From Plotosus lineatus (Eukaryota; Chordata; Actinopteri; Siluriformes; Plotosidae), in NCBI GenBank assembly GCA_024760905.1, contig CM045750.1, positions 11,854,419-11,918,418 on the forward strand: DNA of 64,000 nt. Direction: 5' to 3'. Shown here piece by piece: positions 11,013-21,373 of this stretch. Made by a program: the position numbers and the translations under genes. The stretch's first letter is position 1. Each line of letters begins with the position of its first letter. The notes beneath the pieces were generated by a model. The model was not told where the DNA came from. It did not search any database and saw only the letters and a program-made list of their open reading frames with translations.

Positions 11013-11204
11013 AAATCATTCTACACCAGCATGTACCATCCTCAATGGACAGGCTGGTTGAGTGATCCAATAAAACACTCAAAATTATTATTTCTATGTT
11101 CGTTCATCGTGAAGTTCAGAATTGGGATAAACCGTCATTCATAGTCTGGGAGGTATCATAAATCTTTGCAGGGTTTTCCCCTTTAAATGATTATATGACA
11201 GAAA

Positions 11205-11759
11205 GTCTTGGGGTGTGCATAATTTGGAGGTGGAATCAGAAATAAAATCCAGCACATCTCCTAACACAGGAGAATTTTCTGCTTTCACAGGACTTGGAAG
11301 GGAAAGAGCTCCGGTGCTGTATATCAGCAGGGAGCTTTCCATGAGGGGGAGCAAGTATCGCAAGTACATCAAGATAGAATGCCTGGAAATTAAGTAGATG
11401 AACCTCACCATGTGCTACTACCTGCTGGGGCAGTCATTCACCCGTTACTCCGACTATGTTCCACTTCATTGGCTCCACCAGATGAACGACACCAATGCCT
11501 GGGTCACCTGGTGGTATTTGACCCTCTAACCATTACATTTTGAGGTGTTCTGAGGTGGTCCATAGGCCTGGGTTAAACATGGCAACAACAGACTTCCTCT
11601 TTTACCAAACGTGAGCAGCAGTCCAGGTGCATCCCCGGGTCGGATCTTATTGGATGGAGTTATGTGGTGGCAGAGCAGGCGGAGCGTTGGGTGGAGCAGG
11701 GGCAAGGTCAAAAGAAGTGAATGGAAAAATGCATCACACTTGGAATAGTGTGGCGGTTA
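11205..11759 (+). mobile_element. Ty3/gypsy RNase H-derived repeat (copy G1)
   Basis: The reading (with stops) gives LYISRE, a lysine/arginine segment, CLEIK and then VPLHWLHQMNDTNAW, the order found in gypsy pol RNase H (LYISRKL ... ECLAIK ... DHAPLQWL..MKDTNA). Copy G2 (18061-18655) matches it from AATTTGGAGGTGGAA to CACTTGGAATAGTGTGG. No LTR, integrase or primer-binding site was seen. A 13-bp inverted repeat, TTTTCCCCTTTAA, brackets the copy at 11174-11186 and 11760-11772. Confidence 0.6.
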
Positions 11760-11817
11760 TTAAAGGGGAAAAGGCCAAGAGTGGGGGCCTGTTCTGTCTC
11801 TCTGATCAAAGCTGCTG

Positions 11818-11931
11818 AAAAACAGCACAAACAAATAAAGTAAATTATACGAACTACAGTTTGGGGGCAGGATACTAAACACCCCAAGCAGTAGTTTGTA
11901 TAGTTTAATTTATTTGTTTGTGCTGTTTTTA
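11818..11931. repeat. Long palindrome (hairpin)
   Basis: Arms of about 50 bp, from AAAAACAGCACAAACAAATA at 11818 to its complement ending at 11930, differ at only a few positions. The spacer is about 10 bp. It is probably a tiny foldback MITE. It abuts the 3' end of the SINE at 11932. Confidence 0.7.
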
Positions 11932-12216
11932 CACCCGAGCCTTGTGGCTCATCAGGCCGGTGCTTAATCCCTGGTTTCCATAGCGTGAAGCGACGAGGAG
12001 TTCAACTCCCCCTGGATGGGACGCTAGTCCATCGCAGGTTACCTTCCCAGTATATTTTTACTGGTACCCATTTATACTGCTGGGTGAACAGAGGCACACT
12101 TGTGATTGAGACCTTGCCCAGGGGTCTTAGCACAGTGAGGGTCTCAGTGGGATTCGAACTCACAACCTCCTGATCATGAGCGCAGCACCCTAACCACTAT
12201 GCCACCGGCCCCACCA
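11932..12216 (-). mobile_element. tRNA-headed SINE, GGCTCGGGTGTAAAA-tail family (copy S1)
   Basis: On the minus strand the order is GGGGCCGGTGGCATAGTGGT (A-box region), GGTTGTGAGTTCGAATCCC (B box), GGGTACCAGTAAAAATATAC in the middle and a GAGCCACAAGGCTCGGGTGT tail. Copy S2 lies at 59895-60190. Confidence 0.75.
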
Positions 12217-12287
12217 TTGTAGGAGATCATTGCAGATGAGAAAATAAGTGTAGTCTAATTTTAACATTTATGAACAGTTTCATCCTT

Positions 12288-12631
12288 GTGGGGGCAGTGG
12301 TGGTCTAGTGGTATAGGGCGCTGGATCGCTGATCCAAAGGTTGGGGGTTCGAGTCCCACTTTCCACAAGGTTGTCACCCCCCCAGTGCGGCTAACTGGGT
12401 TATCAAAGGCAGGCCATGTCTCTCACTGTCTATGGTGAGAGACATGTAAAGAACCATTGCTGACTTTCGTAAAGAGTAGCTGCAAAGTCGTCAGCGTGTT
12501 TCTGTCCCTTGCTAAAAGGGTTGTGACAGGAAGGGCATCCGACGTAAAAACCTCTGCCAAATCAAACATGCGAATCAGATGATTCACTGTGGCGACTCCC
12601 GAGTAAAAGGGAAAAAGCCGAAAGGAAGACT
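12288..12631 (+). mobile_element. Modular SINE, RTE tail (copy R1)
   Basis: A full-length copy with TGGTCTAGTGGT (A box) near 12301 and GGTTCGAGTCC (B box) near 12347. The RTE-type tail ends GAAAAAGCCGAAAGGAAG. Target-site duplication TGAACAGTTTCATCCTT (12271-12287) and TGAACAGTTTAATCCTT (12632-12648) matches at 16 of 17 positions. Confidence 0.9.
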
Positions 12632-12648
12632 TGAACAGTTTAATCCTT

Positions 12649-12706
12649 CTCTGTTATTTAAAATATACAATACACATCCATGTTTACTTTTCCTTTCACT
12701 TTTCTC

Positions 12707-12742
<36 letters not shown>

Positions 12743-13366
12743 CCAGCCACTCATGTTGAGTTCCAGTGTCTGAAGGTCTTAAGCATGCTTTCATGTAAGG
12801 AATGACTGTGATTATTTTTGATTAAATTGGAGAGATATCAGTCTAGTGATTAGCGATTATAAATGAGTCGCTCAATGTGAGGCCATTCGGTTCTGCTTCA
12901 GTTGGAGTTAATGATGGTTCCAGTCTGGTTTCCTATAGAACCTTTTAGATAAGGTACGTTCAGCATTTTTAATGGACATTTACAAGCCTGGGTAAAGACA
13001 AGTTAGACATATTTATACATCAGAATTCCTGATGATAATGTAACTATGATTTATGTGTCCAGGAAGATGAACAAAATTACAGGATCATATAAAAGAGTTC
13101 TCCTCGTTCGTTATCAGTGCATCAGTTTGCTAGGTCCCATTCACTCCGTCCTTTTATCTGACAACATTTCCTTCGACTCAGTCAGAAATGAGGTCATTCA
13201 CTGTGCTGCTAACTTTCCATCCCGCCATCATGCATCACGCATAGCCTCTTCTATTTCTAAATCTCAGCCTGTGACGTGGACTGACCAAACTGACCAAGCA
13301 GCAGTAATAAGTACATGCACATATTAATCCAAGATTCATGATTCAAGAGTCTTTATTGTCATTATG
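12649..13366. other. Unique sequence with an (AC)n run
   Basis: An (AC)n microsatellite lies at 12709-12740. The rest was not recognised. Confidence 0.4.
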
Positions 13367-13368
13367 TT

Positions 13369-13711
13369 GGGCAGTGGTGGTCTAGTGGATAGGGTGCAGG
13401 ATCGCTGATCCTAAGGTTGGGAGTTCGAGTCCCCACAGGGTTTTCACTGTCCCCCCCCAGTGCGGCTAACTAGGTTATCAAAGGCCGGCCATGTCTCTCA
13501 CTGTCTATGGTGAGAGGTTCATGTAAAAGAACCATTGCTGACTTTCGTAAAGAGTAGCTGCAAAGCCGTCAGTGTGTTTCTGTCCCTTGTTAAAGGGTTG
13601 TGACAGGAAGGGCATCCGACATAAAAACTTATGCCAAATCAAATGTGCGAATCAGATGATTCGCTGTGGCGACTACCGAGAAAGGGAAACAGCCGAAAGG
13701 AAGGAAGGAAG
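13369..13711 (+). mobile_element. Modular SINE, RTE tail (copy R2)
   Basis: A complete copy ending in an expanded (GGAA)n tail at 13696-13711. A C-run lies at 13450-13458. Confidence 0.85.
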
Positions 13712-13821
13712 GTTCACACATAATGAAGTTTAGTACAAGGTTCTCAGATTTAAAATCCGAGACAGCAGAATATAAACACAAGTAATTCTGAACACAAAAC
13801 TTGAAATAGAAATGTAAACTC

Positions 13822-14168
13822 CGGGGCGGCACGGTTAAATATTGGTTAGCTCGTCCACCTCACAGCAAGAAAGTCCTGAGTTCAATTTCCAGCTCGGGCT
13901 TTTCTGTATGGAGTTTGCATGTTCTCCCCATGTTTGTGTAGGTTTCCTCCAACAGCCCAAAAACATGTCCAGTCGGTAAACTGGCTGTTCCAAATCACCC
14001 CTAGGTGTGAGTATGAGTCTGAATGGTTGTGTGAATATTGGCCCTGCGATGGCCAAGCTTGCCAAGCTGTCTGGGGTGTACTTGCCCAGAGTTGGCTGAG
14101 ATGGGCACTATCCTTCCGCCGACCCTAATTAGGTTTAAGCGGTTCAGAAAATGAATAAATGAATGAAT
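13822..14168 (+). mobile_element. V-SINE-like copy 6 (near complete)
   Basis: Starts GGGGCGGCACGG, with the central block GGAGTTTGCATGTTCTCCCC near 13909 and tail GACCCTAATTAGGTTTAAGC plus (TGAA)n. Confidence 0.85.
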
Positions 14169-14448
14169 ATAAACTTAGTACCTATGAATAAGAACTGAAC
14201 ACTCGAGATATACAAGATATACATTGAGGCACTGTGAAATTGAATAAATAAATAAATAAATAAATAGTAGTAGCAGCAAGGTGGTTAGATTGGAATGTAA
14301 ATGTCCAAAGTGGATAAACTCGAATGTAAATTAGGTAAAGTGTGGCGGTGCAATACAGTCGTAGAGTTTATAGATTCAATGTCCTTTTACAAAGAACTGA
14401 GGTCTGTGTGAGAGTGAGTGAGTATGCGTCAGTGGAGGAGGGTTGTGC

Positions 14449-14500
14449 GTGCGCGCGCGCGCGTGTGTGTGTGTGTGTGTCATTGGAGGAGGATTGTGCA

Positions 14501-14581
<81 letters not shown>
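14449..14581. repeat. (GC)n/(GT)n compound microsatellite
   Basis: A GCGCGCGCGCGCG block leads into (GT)n, which after one interruption continues for more than 70 bp. It is potentially Z-forming. Confidence 0.9.
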
Positions 14582-14594
14582 TTGCAAAAGGGTG

Positions 14595-15110
14595 GGGGTG
14601 ATGGCTTTCACAGCTCTGGGGGAAAAAAAAATCTGTTTTTGAGTCTGGTTGTGCTGGTCTTGATGTATCTGTCCTGCTTTCCCAAAGGAAGTGGTACAAG
14701 CAGACCATTTCCCAAGTGTGTGGGACCTGTCGGCTGTATTTCTTCTGGACCTGGACAGCATGTATTGTGTCCAGATCTGGTAGACAACAGCCCACAGTCC
14801 CCTGCGTAGTTCTCACCACTTTGGGCCAAGTCGTTTCTGTCCTCAGCGGTGCAGCCGCGGTACCACACTGTTACACTGAGACAGAATACTTTCTATTGTA
14901 GCGCTGTCGAAATTCCTGAGCAGCTGAGAGGAAAGTCCAGTACATTTCCGCTTCCTGAGGAAGAAAAACCGTTGTTGGGCCTTCTTCACCAGGTGTGAGG
15001 TGTTGGCAGACCAGAACAGGTCAGATGAAATGTGAATGCCCAGGAACTTAATACTGTCCACACTCTCCACCACCTCTTCATGAATACAAATAGGAGCGTG
15101 TGAGGTTATT
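14595..15110 (-). pseudogene. L2-type LINE reverse transcriptase, C-terminal end
   Basis: On the minus strand the first part reads IKFLGIHISSDLFWS, LVKKAQQRFFFLRK and LRNFDSATIESILSQC, the C-terminal pattern of fish L2-like RT ORFs. After a frameshift near 14845 a weaker match continues to a TSTTRLKNRFFFPPEL end near 14610. The RT active site is absent, so the copy is 5'-truncated. The large (GT)n lies just beyond its 3' end. Confidence 0.7.
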
Positions 15111-15418
15111 TGAGGAACACCAGTTTATCAGGTGTTGAATCTATTCTCTGTAGTGGGTCTCATAATTGAGGTCTACCACAATGGTGGTGAAATCGGTAAC
15201 GTTGTCTTGAACCCGTGCTGTCGAACTGGGTCACGTTGAGCAATTTTTCTGGACTTTTTACATGTTTTTTTTTTTTTTAGATCTCATAAGTTATTAATTG
15301 CTGGCAGGGTGTAAAGTAAGGAGCCTGTAAGGGAACACAGAAGGAAAAAAATCAATTTGTTTCTCGTGTATGAGAAACTGTCTGTTGGCACAAGAAGGTA
15401 TAAGTTATGTATGAGATT
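15111..15418. other. Unassigned, possibly LINE-derived
   Basis: Lies directly upstream of the L2-type fragment. No motif was recognised. Confidence 0.3.
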
Positions 15419-15757
15419 TCCTTTTCAACACTTTATCAGGGGTCACCACAGCGAATGATTCGCACGTTTGATTTGGCATAGGTTTTCACATCGGATGCCC
15501 TTCCTGACACAACCCTTTAGCAAGGGACGTAAATACGCTGACGACTTTGCAGCTAGTCTTTACAAACGTCAGCAATGGTTCTTTGACATGAACCTCTCAC
15601 CATAGACAGTGAGAGACATGGCCGGCTTTTGATAACCCAGTTAGATGCACTTGGGGGGGAGGGGGGGTCAGTGATAACCTTGTGGAGAGTGGGACTCAAA
15701 CCCCCAACCTTAGGATCAGCAATCCAGCACCCTATACCACTAGAACACCACTGCCCC
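15419..15757 (-). mobile_element. Modular SINE, RTE tail (copy R3)
   Basis: A reverse copy in which GGGGTCACCACAGCGAATGA marks the RTE-like tail. The sequence CCACCACTGCCCCTG just outside its 5' end is repeated (15758-15793). Confidence 0.85.
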
Positions 15758-15793
15758 TGCACCACCACTGCCCCTGCAACCACAACTGCCCCT

Positions 15794-16432
15794 GCTATGT
15801 ATATAGATATGTATATAGATGGAAATATGTGACTTCATTGAGCTGTATTTTAACCTTTGACTCATCTATTAAGACGTTGCAGCCTATAAAGACATTATAG
15901 TCGTATATCAGAACAACACTTAATACAGGTTTTAAGGTCTTGTGGTCTGTTTTTGTGCAAGGGATACACCAGCCTTGAACAGTCACCTGATCCCCTAATA
16001 ACTTAATGGTGACACCAAGTAAGCAAAACTGCCATTTCTTTATAGGCAAGTCCAAATTAAAAATACAACTCACTTCTGTCATATATTTTCATTTATATAC
16101 ATAGCTTGTATGTAACACTTTACTTATGCGCATGACTTGGAGTCCATGGGAGGTAATTGTCTGAGCTCTCATGGGAAGGAGGGGTGGCATAATCCAAGTG
16201 TATTAGACCAGAAGCAAAATAGGCATGCACAGCAGTTCAAAAAGAGGCGGATGGCTATTATTAGCATTGCATGTCATGGAGGAGGGGTGTGAATGTTTTT
16301 GCCCCTCTTTGGTTGATGGTGATCGTGTGATAGGGAAGGTAATGCCTGATGGGTGAGCAATGGATACGACTAAATTCTTGAGAAAATTGGGGGTGGGGGG
16401 TGGGGGGGTTAAAAAAAAAAAAGATTTTATGT
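15794..16432. other. Unique sequence
   Basis: Nothing recognised beyond G- and A-rich runs near 16388-16420. Confidence 0.35.
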
Positions 16433-16779
16433 GTGGCAGTGGTGGCCTGGTGGTCGGGTGCTGGCTCGCCAATCCCAAGGTCCGGGGTCAAGTCTCTCTA
16501 TCAACAGGTTGTCACTGCTGTCCCACCAGTGCAGATAACTGGGTTATCAAAGACCAGGCATGTCTCTCAGCCTGTGGTGAGAGGTTTATGTGAAAAAAAA
16601 AAAAAAAAACATTGCTGACTTTTGTAGGCTACATAGCTGTCAGCTTGTTTCTGCTCTGCCATGGCCTGGGAAGCTGTCCAGGGTGTACTCTGCCCTTGCC
16701 CAGAGTCGGCTGAGATGGACAACAGCCTCCCCATGTCCCTAATTAGGATTAAGTGGTTCAGAAAATAGATGAATGAAGG
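16433..16779 (+). mobile_element. Modular SINE, L2/V tail (copy L2)
   Basis: The head is diverged (GGCAGTGGTGGCCTGGTGGT). An A-run at 16593-16609 replaces part of the body. The tail CCCTAATTAGGATTAAGTGG is well kept. Confidence 0.8.
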
Positions 16780-17585
16780 GACTTTACTTATATTGTGAGT
16801 CTGTCGTGCCCACCAGAAACCAATATTTTATTTATTTTTTTGTTTTGTTCTGTGTCCCCTTGCAGGCTACATAGCAAATACATTTCAACCAATATAACAA
16901 TTTGTGTTTTCAGCTAAAATTTACCAAAAATCATAGAATGACTTCAGGAAGTAGAACTGGGCTTCTGGAAACGCCCTTTCTGTTTCTTGATGATATTTTC
17001 TTCCTGTTTCCACTCCTGTAATCCACTGGGATGATTACAGCAGCTTCATTCTTTTTTTAGGCTAAAGTTAATGACACAAATAGTTGTAGGAACAGAAGAA
17101 GGAACAGGAAAGAGCAGATGCTCAGTAATGCTGGCAACTGATGACACAAACATCAGCCTTATTGTAGACTAAATTGAGCCATGAATATGAATATTAGTGT
17201 TGATTCACAGGATGTGGAGTTTCTGCAGATTTATTTTCCTTCAAGGACGGAAAACCAGAAAACATACACACTGTGCTGAAGCTCCATAATAATCATGACT
17301 TTTTTTTTAATTCGATGAACTACATCATACAGCAAAGGATTAAATGCAATTGATATCCACTACAGAAGTTTTATAATTCTTGTGGCTTTGACAGTAATTA
17401 TTACTAAAAGTTTTTCTAAGTCATATTTATTGTTGCTTTGCAATATCACATGCCAATTAACTGCCAGAGAAGATGACCTGTCATGTCACGTTTGAGCTTT
17501 AATTTATCTATAAAATAGACCATAGGGGTCCAGATGATCCCGCCAACATAAAAGTCCAAACTGACCTTGGAACATGGTCAAGGTG
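16780..17585. other. Unique AT-rich sequence
   Basis: Nothing recognised. Confidence 0.35.
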
Positions 17586-17587
17586 AC

Positions 17588-17975
17588 CCATGTACAATCA
17601 TGTCCAAAAATTTTCTGGGTGCAAGCTGTGCAAGAAATTTGATAATTCTATGTCATTTCTTTCCAAAGTTATCACACCAACAAGCCCTGACAACCCAAAC
17701 AGATCAAGTGATATTGTGACCTTAAACCAAGGTGAAGGTCACCCATATACAATCCAAAATGAGACAATTTGGTAATTCTCTGTCACTTCCTTCCAAACAT
17801 ATCAAACTAAAAAGCCTGGACAAGCCGAACATAGAAAAGTGACTTTGTGACCTAAGGTGACCTAAAGGTGAGACCTGAGGGGGACCGACGCACCAAATTT
17901 GGTGATCCTCGGCCATTTTCTTCCACCAATATTGCACTGGCAAGTTGGACAGATGGAGGAGCTAAATTCATCTCA
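17588..17975. repeat. 130-bp tandem repeat, three diverged units
   Basis: The phrase TTTGGTAATTCTCTGTCACT-TCCTTCCAAA recurs with its TTCC anchor at 17661, 17791 and 17921, an exact 130-bp spacing. Each unit also has a GTGACC/CAAGGT segment. Confidence 0.75.
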
Positions 17976-18060
17976 ACCTTTGGTGATGGTCATCAATGGA
18001 CTTTTTCTTGCCTGATGACATGGATATAAAATTAGAATAAGAATCAGAATACTTTGTTGA

Positions 18061-18655
18061 GTGACGGGATGTCCTACACATCCAAGTGAATAATTTGGAG
18101 GTGGAAGCAGAAATAAAATCTAGTACATCTTACAGTAAAACTTACAGTAAAGGTCCACAAAATCAGTCACCTAACACAGGAGAATTTTCTGCTTTCACAG
18201 GACTTGGAAGGGAAGGAGCTCCGGCACTGTACATCAGCAGGGAGTTTTCCACGAGAGGGAGCAAGTACAGAAAGTACATCAAGACAGAATGCCTGGAAAC
18301 TAAGCGGACGAACCTCGCCATGTGCTCCTACCTGTTGGGGCAGTCATTCACCCTTTGCTCCAAATATGTTCCACTTCATTGGCTCCACCAGATGAACGAC
18401 ACCAATGCCTGGGTCATCGGATGGTATTTGACCCTCCAACCATTACATTTTGAGGTGGTCCATAGGCCTGGGTCAAACATGGCAGCAAAAGACTTCCTCT
18501 TTTACCAAAAGTGAGCACAAGTCTAGATGACTCCCCGGGCTGGATCTTATTGGATGGAGTTATGTGGTAGCAGAGCAGGCAGAGCATTGGGTGGAGCAGG
18601 GGCAAGGTCAAATGAAGTGAATGGAAAAATGCATTACACTTGGAATGGTGTGGAG
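18061..18655 (+). mobile_element. Ty3/gypsy RNase H-derived repeat (copy G2)
   Basis: An open frame at 18086-18514 encodes LYISREFSTRGSKYRKY, then VPLHWLHQMNDTNAWVIGWY and HFEVVHRPGSN, as expected for the C-terminal half of gypsy RNase H. The unit is flanked by GAATACTTTGTTGA (18047-18060) and GAATACTTTATTGA (18656-18669), a 13/14 direct repeat. LTR elements normally make 4-6 bp duplications, so this looks like LINE-style retroposition of an internal pol piece. Confidence 0.6.
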
Positions 18656-18718
18656 GAATACTTTATTGATCCCAGGGGAAATTGGGTAAAAAAAATTTTT
18701 TTTTTTTTTTTAAATTGG

Positions 18719-19026
18719 GACTCGGATAAAGAAAGAGAGATTCAAGAGTGGGGAATCATTTTCACACATGTATTGGCACCCCAGAGTCCTGATCTTAATC
18801 CTATTGAAGGTTTTGGGGATGTGCTGGAGAAGACTTTATGGAGTGGTTCAGTTTCTCCCGTATCAATTCAAGATGATGGTGAGAAACAACTTAACTTTGT
18901 TGAAACAATGGCCCAATGATTACATGCTGTTATCAAGGGTAAAAGCGTAACAGCAAAATATTTGATACTTGAAATATTTGAAAATATTTGAAAATATTTG
19001 TGCGATCTTTTTTTGGTCGGGCAGTG
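18719..19026 (+). pseudogene. Tc1-type transposase C-terminal remnant
   Basis: Plus-strand reading gives SPDLNPIEGFGDVLEKTLWS, where the Glu is the last residue of the DDE catalytic triad. A C-terminal helix remnant follows. The right end TTTTTGGTCGGGCAGTG next to TA is the element terminus. Everything upstream of the final catalytic segment is missing. It is a different Tc1 family from the copies at 37.3 and 53.7 kb. Confidence 0.7.
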
Positions 19027-19037
19027 TATGTTCTAGG

Positions 19038-19360
19038 GCAGTGGTGGTCTAGTGGTTAGGGTGCAGGATCGCTGATCCTAAGGTTGGGGTTCGAGTGCCC
19101 ACAAGGTTGTCACTGCCCCCCCCCCCCCCCCCCGCCCCCTTCCCCGGGGTTATCAAAGGCAGGCCATGTCTCTCACTGTCTATGGTGAGAGGCATGTAAA
19201 AGAACCATTGCTGACTTTCGTAAAGAGTAGGCTGCAAAGCCGTCAGCGTGTTTCTACGACCTGGAGAGGGATGGGTTCCCTCAGCCCAAATCAGCCCAAG
19301 TCTCGCCATGAAGGCACCCCACCGACATGTTAAGGGATAAGTGAAGTGAAGTGAAGTGAA
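19038..19360 (+). mobile_element. Modular SINE with a third, (AAGTG)n tail (copy R7)
   Basis: The head and body match the other modular SINEs up to CAGCGTGTTTCTA near 19255. The sequence then switches to CGACCTGGAGAGGGATGGGT and ends in (GAAGT)n. Flanks GTGTATGTTCTAGG (19024-19037) and GTGTATGTTCTTAGG (19361-19375) differ by one inserted base. The insertion point is the end of the Tc1 remnant. A long C run (19117-19134) lies next to the B box. Confidence 0.8.
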
Positions 19361-19375
19361 GTGTATGTTCTTAGG

Positions 19376-19740
19376 TTATGAAGAAGTGTTTAGAATATGA
19401 TAGTTTGAAGAGGGTTGGAATTTTTAATTTGGTTAGTCATAAGTCCAGCATTTACTGACAGCAGATACAAATTCCCAAACATTCATCTATACAGTAATTT
19501 TTATCATAATTCTGCTAACAAATACACAAATGTGAACTAGGTGGTAGAAGCATGAAATTTGGTCTGATATTACCTCAATCTATGCTATATTGAGATATTC
19601 GCATGTTTACGTCTAGTTAATTTTTTTAAGATGGCCACCATGAACATTTTTTGAATTGTGTCACTTTGTTAAAATATTATAAAATAGAAAAAGGGAAGTG
19701 TCTATCTGTTTGGTGGGGCAGGTTTTTTTTGCACTGGCAA
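19376..19740. other. Unassigned sequence
   Basis: Nothing recognised. Confidence 0.3.
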
Positions 19741-19744
19741 AAAC

Positions 19745-19915
19745 ATACAGGCACAGTGCTGTCTTGTACCTCACAGCAAGAAGGTCCTGGGTTCAAGTCC
19801 TGGGCTTGGCAAGGGCATTTCTGTATGTAGATTTCATGGCCTCCATATGTGGTTTTTCTCCAGGCACTCCAGAGTCCTCTGGTAATTCACACTACCGCAA
19901 CTTATCTTTCTGATG
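19745..19915 (+). mobile_element. V-SINE-like fragment 7
   Basis: The head (CTCACAGCAAGAAGGTCCTG at 19770) and a damaged central block are present. The tail is lost. Confidence 0.55.
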
Positions 19916-19974
19916 CTGGGCAATGGTTTTAATGTGTCACAAATCTCTAGTCCATTTGTTTATAGAAGCAGCTA

Positions 19975-20100
19975 AAGCAATACAACCCTAGGAACTTGCA
20001 CAAGCACAAAGAGAACATGAAAACTCCACAAAAAACACCTCTAGGACTCGAACCCTGAAACCTCTTCCTGTGAGGTGGACATGCTGCTGTGTTGCCCCAG
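19975..20100 (-). mobile_element. V-SINE-like fragment 7b, reverse
   Basis: Reverse head and central block (GAGAACATGAAAACTCCACA). It faces fragment 7. Confidence 0.55.
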
Positions 20101-20147
20101 TATACTATCTCTGTTTTTTTTTTTTAATTTGATATGTACTATTTTGG

Positions 20148-20497
20148 GGCAGTGGTGGTCTAGTGGTATAGGGCGCTGGATCGCTGATCCAAAGGTTGGG
20201 GATTCAAGTCCCACTCTGCACAAGGTTGTCACTGTCCACACCAGTGGAGCTAACTGGGTTATCAAAGGCTAGCCATGTCTCTCACTGTCTATGGTGTGAG
20301 GCATGTAAAAGAACCATTGCTGACTTTCGACAAGAGTCGGCTGCAAAGCCGTCAGCGTGTTTCTGCCCTGCGATGGCCTGGCGAGCTGTCCAGGGTGTAC
20401 TCTGCCCTAGCCCGAAGTTGGCTGGGATGGGCACCAGCATCCCCGTGACCCAAATTAGGATTAAGCAGGTACAGAAAATGAACTGATAATGAACTGA
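20148..20497 (+). mobile_element. Modular SINE, L2/V tail (copy L3)
   Basis: A full-length copy with a perfect 13-bp target-site duplication TGTACTATTTTGG (20135-20147 and 20498-20510). The junction to the tail is TGTTTCTGCCCTGCGATGG near 20365. Confidence 0.9.
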
Positions 20498-20741
20498 TGT
20501 ACTATTTTGGTTCTGAATTTTAACTTATCCAAAGTGAGTACATACACATGTAGACAGTAAGTCCACAAATTGGGCAACCACATCAAAGAGCAGTTGGGTA
20601 TGAAGGGCACTTCAGCTATGAAGCTCCTACCCCCACCACCACACGTTTTTCTGGCCAGTCCATTGAACCAGCAACACTTTGGGCCCAAACCCATTTACCC
20701 ATTAGGCCACAGCCGTCCCCTCACTTAAGCATTTGCCAAAA

Positions 20742-20925
20742 CACTTAATCCTACTAGAGCTTGGTACCTGTCTCAGCATATACTGGGTGAAGCCAGGGTA
20801 CATCCTAAACAACTCACCAAACCATCACAGGGAAATTCCGCACAGGAACACCTTCACCAAGCCCGAGAATCACACCCAGGACCTTCTTGCTGTGAGGCAG
20901 ATGTGCCACCATGCTGCCCCAATAT
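20742..20925 (-). mobile_element. V-SINE-like copy 8, internally deleted
   Basis: The reverse tail runs directly into the reverse head (CCAGGACCTTCTTGCTGTGA). The central block is missing. Confidence 0.6.
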
Positions 20926-20928
<3 letters not shown>

Positions 20929-20977
<49 letters not shown>

Positions 20978-20982
20978 TCTCT
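20929..20982. repeat. (CT)n microsatellite
   Basis: (CT)n with one GT interruption. Confidence 0.95.
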
Positions 20983-21139
20983 CCCTTTTTTAATTTTAAT
21001 ATACTATAAAAATCTATAATGATCCCACAGCGGAAATGTGGCTCTGCGTTTGAACACAGAGGCTAACCATCATGCCACCATAATATACAGTATAGTGTAA
21101 TTAAATATAATCAGTATAATTATATATACAGTATATACA

Positions 21140-21259
<120 letters not shown>

Positions 21260-21373
21260 TATGCTGAATCCAGAGCTAGTTCATCTTGTCAGAAAATAAT
21301 TTTCCATGCTATCCAGTCCATCTGGTCCTTTAGCCTAATCCACATCCTTTCTTATTCTCCTAGTCAGGAAATA

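Noticed and set aside
12301..12357. Possible tRNA gene (A and B boxes)
   Set aside because: The boxes belong to SINE heads. No cloverleaf or terminator follows, and many diverged copies exist.
17588..17975. CRISPR-like array
   Set aside because: The units are 130 bp, diverged and contiguous, with no short identical repeats and unique spacers.
18061..18655. Endogenous retrovirus
   Set aside because: Only a gypsy-type RNase H piece is present. No LTR, gag, integrase or env was seen.
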